A stretch of 64,000 nucleotides of DNA, from contig CM065304.1 in the NCBI GenBank assembly GCA_033032175.1, forward strand, positions 15,066,001 to 15,130,000, written 5' to 3'. How positions within the stretch are numbered: position 1 is the first letter of the stretch; each line of letters begins with the position of its first letter. The notes beneath the pieces were generated by a model that was not told the origin of the DNA, did no database searches, and was given only the letters and a program-made list of their open reading frames with translations. This DNA is from Saturnia japonica (taxonomy: Eukaryota > Arthropoda > Insecta > Lepidoptera > Saturniidae). Positions 56,340 through 64,000 of the stretch are shown piece by piece. The position numbers were made by a program, and so were the translations under genes.

Positions 56340-59300
56340 TCTTATGCCTAACTATTCTTTGTATTATTCCCTATCGATAAATATAGCTTATTCTATGCTT
56401 AATCTATATTACGCGCCCGTATAAGCAAAATATCCGGTCCCGAACACAGAACAATACTTTCGTTACATAGCTACGGGACGCGGGCCAAGCGCGTATTTAC
56501 ATAAGTTATTATTCTACTCTTAAATCTATGGGGGAATAATAAGGCGAAAATGTACACTATTTATTTCAATACGCTTCAGTAGCTATCTACTTATGTTCTA
56601 TTTTACAGTAAATCTATGTATATGTTATCAATATCCTATATCTATATCTCTATGTACTTTATTTATTAATTATTTACATTGCTACTCTATTCTATAATTC
56701 TAACACTCCGTATTTCTATAAATCTATATAAATCCTTATGTTTACTCTATTTTTATGAGGCGACGCCGCTGTCGCCAACAGAAGTGGTATATTGAATTTA
56801 CTTGATGTCACAAAAACGGGAAACGTTACAAGTTTTCCTACTAAGACAATCCACGTCAGACACTCGGTAACCGACTATTTCCTTGGCGTAAATAAAACAC
56901 CGAATGTTATACGGTAAACGCACAAGTTCTACAAAAACGTGCTTGTATAAACCTGTAGAATTTCAGCCGGCCTGATAATCAACTCTACAAAAGGTCTGAC
57001 GTATGCAAGCACTCTTACCCGACACTTAGCAAAATAAAAGTAGCAGAATTGAAATGGCTCGATTTAAATTGTTAAAATGATCTATTTATTTGTAAGATTA
57101 ACAGTCTACATTATTTTTTGTATAATTTAGTAACCATACCTATACCAAAAATCTACTTTCTAGAATATAAGTATATTGAGTTAAAGAAGTTATGACAAAA
57201 AAAAAAAATATTTTTTCCTCTAATTGAATTTTTCAGAACCATTTCGTAATCCTGATATAGTAAGATCATTACCAAATGGATAAAGAGCAATGCAATAAAT
57301 AAACTATTTCCAGAACCAAAAAAATTTAAATTCTATACACGAGAGTCGTTTTTTTTTTATCTTATGATAGGTATTCTGCCCCTTATCGCTACAATGGACA
57401 CCCGGCCAATGCAAATTATTTGTGATCGAATTTTATCAAAAGTGTAACCTATAGATCAAATAAACGTATTGAGTATTGAATTGTTTTTCTACCACTTTAT
57501 ATTTAAGAACCCATAGTAGATCAAGGGCTCTTTGAAAGAATTTGCTACGGGCCCCACGCTTGCTTAATCCGGCACTGATTCTATAATTCTTCAAGTTGTG
57601 CATGGACTTCGTAGAATGATTTTAATTACCCTAATATTCGCAATACTTATACATACAATGTTTAGAAACCTATATACCCTTTTCGGTTTCGACGGGAGTT
57701 TTTTTAAAGAAAATAATAAATTTTTAAGAATATTAATAAATAATTATGTTGATATCTGTATATTAATTTAATCAATACAAAACTACGTGAAATGTTATAT
57801 TTTAAACTAACAGTGTCACATGGTTTCACCCGTGCTAAATTTATTCGACTCAAATCTTCATCGCATCCAGGCATCAACGCAAACATTGTTTCCATTTCCA
57901 GTATTTGCTTTATGCAAGCTGTATCTTACCAGATAGATGTGACGTTCAAGATTAATACATTACCTATTGCTTTACTGCTTCGCTCCTTAGGAACGTAGCG
58001 TGAAGTTATGTAGTCTATTACAATCTTTCTCAATAATTCTTCTTCATATCGAAATCGACAACGACACAGCAACACATGGCCGGGTTTTCTAGTAGGCTAT
58101 AAAATTAAAAAATATTTTTTCTAATCTCACTGGTACTTCAGGAATAGCTCGTTCAGACAAACAAGCGAACAAAAAAAACCTCTTGTACTTCATAATATTA
58201 GTAGGTATAGATGTGTGATACCAACATATCAGCAGATAATAAAAAAAATAGACAGTATATAATACTACAGAATGTAATAAAAAATTAGTCATAGCTTTAA
58301 ATATCAGCTTGAGATAACTCGATCGAAAATGGTCAGAGACTAGACTTAAGAGGAGCTCGTAGTCATCATAAAATATTCAAATCAAATCAATGGTAACGGG
58401 ACTATTAAAACCTCCACTGTATACACTATTTTATTATATAATGTAGTAAGTACTGCACGGATATTTTATTAATTGATTGTGTACACTTAATAAATTGGCG
58501 AGGTTTCATCATAACCATAAACATCAATAAAGTTCATCTAAACGAAACCTGAAATATCAGCAGTTGGGAAGCGGTTAGTACACTTGCGGAGCGATAAAAA
58601 AGGATCATTATAAGCCCTATTCTAATTATTTTTGTATGCACAAACAAAATCATGAGGTTTATCATTTAGTAGCTTGCTATCGAAAATATTACCCAAATGG
58701 ACATATTAAAATGTGAAATTTATGTATGTGTCCCGACGAGTGTGTTCCCTCCCTCCTTGCTACAACAACGAGTCTATCAAGTCACTTTATATATACTACG
58801 TCAAGTCATATACTTCGTTAAAAAAAACAGTACCCAATCGTTCTCATTTATTTGTACTTTATGTACCTATTTTTTTGTTAATATAATATAACGGGTACCT
58901 TTTAGAACTTTTATGTGATGTACATAAGTAAATCAGCTCCATGTTTACCTTTATTGAGGTTGTAGACTATTTGAAGTGAAGTACTACAAAATTTTACTAC
59001 TATAGGAGATCAGATTATTTATTTATATCTGATCTCATTAGGATTACGATTTTGGCTATGAAGTATGAGCATTTGTAATACTGTAGTAAATGCATTTCGT
59101 AGACAATTTTTTTATTATTTCCACAATAATATAAGCAAAAATCGGTGTATGAAATGCTGCTTAGAAACTAAATAAATTAACTTACAAGATTTACCATACT
59201 AAAATCTAGTACATAATAATAAGAAAAGTGTATTCAAATACATATGTGATTATGTCATTCATCTTTAAAATGATGACTTCACTACTCAGTTAAACTTTTA

Positions 59301-59570
59301 ATTAGTGTTAATGAAATCTGCTAAAAGTACTAAACGCTAATCGCTGGCAGTGTGTTATGTGCTTTCTTATTGCCCCGATTGCCCTCGTCGCTACCGAGCC
59401 GCATTAAACCGGATCGCTCCGACTTGAGTTATTCTCGGCTATTCTGGAGCACACAGCGTGCGCGCAGGTGTTACTGTATTTTGTTATCGGACAGCATACA
59501 TCGAATGGTGTAAAGAAACATTTGTGGATATATATTTTTTTATTTATCACTATAGACAAATGAAATAATA
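56340..59570 (+). other. spacer without recognised genes
   Basis: AT-rich, with a GC-richer patch at 59345-59480. A phrase gtcgccaacagaagtggtat at 56774 recalls an LTR end followed by a primer site, but no LTR pair could be found. Short open frames at 57704-57998 overlap on both strands and look incidental. Confidence 0.35.
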
Positions 59571-59579
59571 TATATACAG

Positions 59580-59960
59580 TTTAAATCGGCATATAACATT
59601 CAAGATACAGAAAGCATCTATTTAATTTGGATTTACAATGATATTTTATAGAGATAACTAGATACTTAAATACGAGTTCCTTGCCGTATCTAGTATATGC
59701 GGGAAAATTATTCCTGTGCAGATAAAGCGGCTCGATGTACCTTTTTGGTAACGTCTGCAGTATTAACAATGCGAACAGCCTGTCTCTGCAACCTTTCCAG
59801 AGCATCGAGGAAGTATATTGCGGATCAATTCCAGAGATGCGAATAATATTTTGTACATGGCCGAACTTGTCAAGAAGATAATGACCGGGCGTGAAAAATC
59901 GTCGCACCCCGTTCAGGATTCCAAATCTCCGAAATGTAGTAGAGAACCTCTGAACTAAAC
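59580..59960 (-). pseudogene. LINE RT C-terminal fragment (same family as 25.7 kb)
   Basis: Minus strand: SGIDPQYTSSMLWKGCRDRL, FALLILQTLPKRYIEPLYLH. Matches 26040-26300 block for block (gcgaacagcctgtctctgca, cagagcatcgaggaagtat, atcccagagatgcgaa-type). Only about 380 bp, both ends truncated. Confidence 0.65.
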
Positions 59961-60099
59961 ACGAAGAATAGGACGAATATTTAAGTTGAAGAGGTTAATA
60001 TAATGTTGACATCTATACAATTAATAAAATTGAAGTGTCTGTTTGTAATGTCAAAATAACAAATTTTTGCATAAGAAAGTACATAAATAACAAAACACC

Positions 60100-60250
60100 A
60101 ATCTTAAATTTTTTGTCTGCCTCTGTCTGTTTGTTCCGAGTAATCTCCGAAATGGTTGGACCGATTTTTACAGGACCTTTATTTGCGGATAACTAACGTT
60201 ATAAGGAGTAACTTAGGCTACCTTTATTTAAAAAAAAGTATTAGGGTTCC
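60100..60250 (+). repeat. dispersed lepidopteran-type repeat
   Basis: Block gttccgagtaatctccgaaa tggttggaccgatttttaca (in two pieces) followed by ataaggagtaacttaggcta. Such sequence is common between genes in moths and butterflies. Family not identified. Confidence 0.5.
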
Positions 60251-61299
60251 TTCCGCGCAAATAAAAAAACTGTTCATGGTAAATCAAGTCGGGTGCTTGA
60301 ATGGCTTACGCCAAGTAAGCCATAAGAGATATATCGAATTAATGTACTACATAATTGTAGATCTTAAAAGTCATACAAAAAAAGTCAGCAAGAGCATATG
60401 CCTATCTTATAAGGATCCCCCACAATTATTTTTTTCTTGAAAATAAACGGAGGCAAGGTTAGCACGATTAGCACGTGTGCTCGATCAACGGCATTCTGTG
60501 GTCCACGCGAGCATATTCGCGGTCACCACTTTTGGTAAACATAAAATATTACAGGCGTCCCTATATACTTATTATATACATGATGAAAAAAGGCGGTGGA
60601 TGAAGGGACAGTATCTTAAATATTGATAGTGGTAAATTAAACCGAAATATTCCTTTATTTAAAAAAAAGTAACCCTGCATTCAAAGATTTTTCATAAAAG
60701 GCTTATCCCAGCCGGGATCGAATAAGCTAAAATCCGGAAAAATGACAACCCTGTACTTTTATGATACCAATCGATAGAGTCAATAGTAAGGATCAATTTC
60801 TTCTTAAAACATCTACCAACTTTCATGGTATTTGGTTAAACGTCGTTGAAGTTTTTCAATATTGTATGTACCAACATTATTTATAATATAACCACTATAT
60901 TTTTCTATTACGTTATTTAAAGGAAACGAATATTAATAAATCGACATTATAAACTATAGTTTAAATAGATAATAAACCTACCCGTAAATGTCTAACTATG
61001 TCCATAGTTGTCTGTGTTTATGTTACAAATACAGTTTAGTCAATTTTGATTAATTTAAGTAACTAGAAAAAAAACATCTTATGTGACCATAAAACAATTA
61101 ACTAATACTTTACATCAATAATTTTACCCGCCTGTAATAATTTATCTAACAAGGATGAATAATACCTATGAATATGGTGATTCCATACAAAAAATAATCT
61201 CTTATTAAATTATTACACTGCTTTAAAGTTTGATTAACAATCTTTAATGTTATAAGTGATGAATTGAATGCTCGTCCACCAGCGGCAGTCAATTACACA

Positions 61300-61307
61300 T
61301 ATATAAA
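61300..61307 (+). promoter_or_regulatory. possible TATA box of gene Y
   Basis: TATATAAA. An initiator-like tttCAGac lies 34-36 bases downstream (61333-61338), close to the usual spacing, and a small exon-like stretch ends at donor gttagc (61343). Confidence 0.3.
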
Positions 61308-61504
61308 TGGTGTCCTCACATGTTCTCAGCTTTCAGACAAAGGTTAGCTTTACAAGCCAGATCAGAGCTCATGAATGTCGGAGTTGAAACCGTCGCTGTG
61401 GCCGAAACCGATTAGAAATTTATCATCATCAATAATCTTTATGATCTTTCGTATCTTATCAATTGATAATTTAGTCAGGGCACTATTTTTATATTATACA
61501 ACAG

Positions 61505-61562
61505 GTTCAAACAGGCGATCGCGATGGACCAGTCCTTCGAAGAGCTTTCCACGTCGATTGCG
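61505..61562 (+). CDS. gene Y, possible first coding exon (unrecognised)
   Basis: Acceptor ttatacaacag, donor gtaaca. One base plus 19 codons: FKQAIAMDQSFEELSTSIA. If transcription starts near 61335, the first ATG in frame is 61524 (MDQSFEELSTSIA); if upstream, ATG 61320 joins in frame through a 162-bp intron (MFSAFRQR). GC content is much above the neighbourhood. No further exon is recognised before 64000, so the gene would continue to the right. Confidence 0.35.
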
Positions 61563-63205
61563 GTAACAACCGAAAATACTATAAAGATCTTGCGGCGGCT
61601 AACTATTATATATTTCAGCCACCTATTAAAAATTAACTTTATAGTTAAAACATTTCATTAGGTTCGTTTTGTCTTTCGTAACAGTAGTTTCTTTGGTTGT
61701 CTAGTACTTGCTGCTTAAATTTTACGTGGTAGATCGCCGTCAATTTGATAACCCCTGTTATAAATTAATAAGATAAAGTATAAATTTAATGAAATTTAGC
61801 AGAGCTAATTTAAAGTCGATAAGAGTAAGCCCGTTTTTCGTCCGGATATAAAACGCTTATTTCATTTTCAAATGAATAAAGTTGCGAGCACCGGACTAGA
61901 ACATATAATATATAATAATCATTGATGATTTCATTATATACATTTGACGGTAAACAGTTGCGACAAATGCCCTTATAACAATTTGATAATTCAGCTGTTG
62001 TTTTATTTTAGCAAAATATTTGGTAATATATCTGTGAATACATGTATCAATACTCTTAGGTGATTACTTACCTACGTAAGCACGTTATTGTTCATCAAGT
62101 GACGTATGAGTTTCTAAACATTGTCTTCGTTATCTGCCAAGTAAAACTGCGTCTAATTATCCGCATCTTCTTGTAGAAAATACTTTGTGCGATACATCTG
62201 TTGCATGCAGCACATGCTTATGTCGAAGTTTAACTTTAACCTATCACCGAGTTACTTATACAGTATTTAATACGTGCATGCATGATATGCAAAAGAGTAT
62301 TTGACTAAAATCGTTGTATGTAATATAATTATTATTACTATTATGTTATACTTCTTTAAAATTTATAGTTGTCTGCCATAGATTAGGAATAAGTAAATTG
62401 ATCTTTTGTATTCATAATAAAAAATAAATCATTTTAGTTATAGTTGAATAGGGTGTGAATTTACATGCAAAAAGCTAAGCGCAATTTCACGAGCCTAATG
62501 GTTAGACTTCAGATTGTTCGAATTATGTCGCATGTTTAATTATAAGCCCAATATTATCCAATTAATGTTTTTTATTAATAAGTTATGAGCAGTAACATTA
62601 AAAAATGATATAATTCTTACTTATTGTTGTATTTGTTGTCATTAGCTGGTTTGTCATTTTGTACAATATTTTCATACCGTACACACCGTAGCATTCATTC
62701 TAAGTATTTCACTATTTGTCGTAAGTATTTTCTAAGAAAACAATAATAAATTGTCGACATTATGACGTTTAATTGTTTCGGCTATAAGTTATTCTATAGA
62801 AGGTATTGCTAACCAAGATTAGTAATGCTGTACAGGGGATCCCAGGACCTCTGATTTACATGAACATACCTATTTCTATACAATTATAATCGTCTTTTGT
62901 TTTGTGATATGAGTGGCATAGCAGTAACTTCGTTCTCGATTTGGATAATGTTAGGAACCTTCGATGTGTCAATGTTTTCAACAACCAACCATAAAGCATC
63001 GTTATCATTAATATCATTTATCAAACAAAGACCATCTCCCATTTACGTCTACTTACAATGCTTTAAGGAAGTATCGTCTTGATAAGTAAAACCTCTTGTT
63101 TCTTTTTATATAATTGCTTGTGTTGGTTAGTAGTTTTGTATGAAGAAAATATATACCAAAGGGCCACATAAGCGTTTAAATGAGTATACCTTGACACTGC
63201 GGCAA
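61563..63205 (+). other. spacer or gene Y intron, nothing recognised
   Basis: AT-rich throughout. The 61-codon plus frame at 62897 has no splice support and no family resemblance. Confidence 0.35.
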
Positions 63206-63207
63206 TA

Positions 63208-63738
63208 TTTTTTTTTTATATCTGGCTACACTGTTAGCTTTAGGGGGCCCTGGAGCCTTAAATGGCTTTTACAGCTTCACCGTGGCTTAGAGGCGAGCGC
63301 TTAAGATACTCAGCCGCGAAAGCGTGGCAACATGCTCAAGGGAGCCAAAGTGACCGAACCTCGGCTTGGGCTGTTACCGTAGTTGCAATTAAGTCGTGAA
63401 TTGGTTAATTTCCCTATCCATGGAAATTCGAGCTAACTAACTATGCATATATACATGTTTATGCTTCCTGGGACGAAGAAAGAAACATGCGCATATGTAT
63501 ATGGTGATTTGTCAATTTTTGTCTAACTAGTACAAAAAAAGAGAAAAAAAGGTCCCCTACAGAAGCCATGTACTTGTGCGGTGTGCACGAGTTTGGCGTG
63601 CAGCAATGTCTGTAATGGTGTATGTTGGTTGCTAGTGAATGCAAGTACAGTGTATGTGTATCGCGCGAGTAGCTGCTAGACTCTAGGGCTCAACACCAAA
63701 GGAACGAACTTAGACTTGAGTTACCGCAAGAGAGGGTG
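63208..63738 (-). mobile_element. jockey LINE 3'UTR, 5'-truncated
   Basis: Minus strand, T-run at 63208-63218 (A-tail). Collinear with the 3'UTR of the 42.7-44.0 kb copy: ctagcagctac..gcgcgatacac, gtgcacaccgcacaagtaca, gcttctgtaggggacctttt, gctttcgcggctgagt, cggtgaagctgtaaaagcc. Homology ends near 63738, in what corresponds to the last codons of ORF2 (caccctctct). Confidence 0.8.
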
Positions 63739-63739
63739 T

Positions 63740-64000
63740 ATGTCTGGACGAAAAGCCCATGAGCTGTTTCAAGTGCATGGGCTTGGGCCACACTCGCCAG
63801 ATGTGCGAGTCTACAGCCGATCGGGGCGTCCTGTGTTACAGATGCGGGCGCCCAGACCATACGGCGGCAAACTGTGCAGCTATGAAGCTGCACTGTGCCG
63901 TATGCGCCGATGCTGATAGATCAGCTGACCGCTTTATGGGGAAAGGGGGAGTCGGCTAACTGCAAGCCTCCCACCATCAAGGGGATGTTCCAATGAGTCC
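63740..64000 (+). pseudogene. R1-clade ORF1 zinc-knuckle region, partial
   Basis: Plus-strand frame from about 63741: LDEKPMSCFKCMGLGHTRQM, C..., with CFKCMGLGHTRQMC, CYRCGRPDHTAANC and CAVC; the third knuckle keeps its first Cys pair. Same family as 54.3-55.8 kb but less decayed. The frame ends TAA about 63957-63959; whether ORF2 follows to the right is not visible. The 5' part of ORF1 is missing, cut at the jockey junction. Confidence 0.75.

Noticed and set aside
57704..57998. Overlapping 60-70 codon frames on both strands
   Set aside because: No family resemblance, no exon signals that agree in phase.
1..64000. CRISPR arrays, tRNA or rRNA genes, bacterial operons
   Set aside because: Looked for regular spaced repeats, cloverleaf-type sequences and ribosomal motifs; none seen. 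The genome is clearly eukaryotic.

Overview
The window looks like a lepidopteran (moth or butterfly) nuclear genome. It is AT-rich, has long repeat-filled introns, and carries jockey, R1-clade and RTE/CR1-like LINEs, a Gypsy pol fragment, a miniature LTR element with a tRNA-Trp-type primer site, mariner/Tc1, hAT and P-like transposase remnants, and several dispersed repeats of a lepidopteran style. No bacterial, CRISPR, rRNA or tRNA gene is seen. Family names come from motif recognition by eye; no search was run.

The main gene is the 3' part of a VPS13B orthologue (Cohen-syndrome protein, bridge-like lipid transfer protein) on the plus strand, about 3.67-29.5 kb. I traced 26 coding exons by reading frame, AG/GT sites and intron phase. 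They join into one open frame of about 1290-1330 residues ending at TAA 29497-29499. The identification rests mostly on the C-terminal exons (22760-24446). The N-terminal two thirds lies left of the window or is cut off by the transposon cluster at 1-3.4 kb.

Downstream, on the same strand, is a second, unrecognised multi-exon gene ('gene X'): exons at 30299-30343(?), 30419-30584, 40941-40991, 41711-41920, 44622-44792 and 45049-45236. All traced introns after exon 2 are phase 1. A 10-kb intron and a 2.7-kb intron are full of transposons. A third gene start ('gene Y', TATA box near 61300, exon 61505-61562) is possible but weak.

The rest is mobile DNA. 1-3.4 kb (minus): jockey ORF1 with zinc knuckles, an LTR-like sequence, and a mariner remnant. 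VPS13B introns: MITEs, a Tc1-like element with 18-bp terminal repeats (16.0-17.8 kb), LINE fragments, and four copies of one short repeat. 37.4-40.2 kb: THAP fragment, Gypsy reverse transcriptase, miniature LTR element. 42.0-44.2 kb: a second LTR-like copy interrupted by a 5'-truncated jockey with a 12-bp target duplication. 46.6-53.3 kb: P-like, hAT-like, I-like LINE, an internally deleted mariner-like element, and jockey pieces. 54.0-56.3 kb: R1-clade element. 59.6-60 kb: LINE fragment. 63.2-64 kb: jockey 3' end abutting an R1-clade ORF1. Nearly all coding parts of these elements are broken by frameshifts, stops, truncation or lost catalytic residues.
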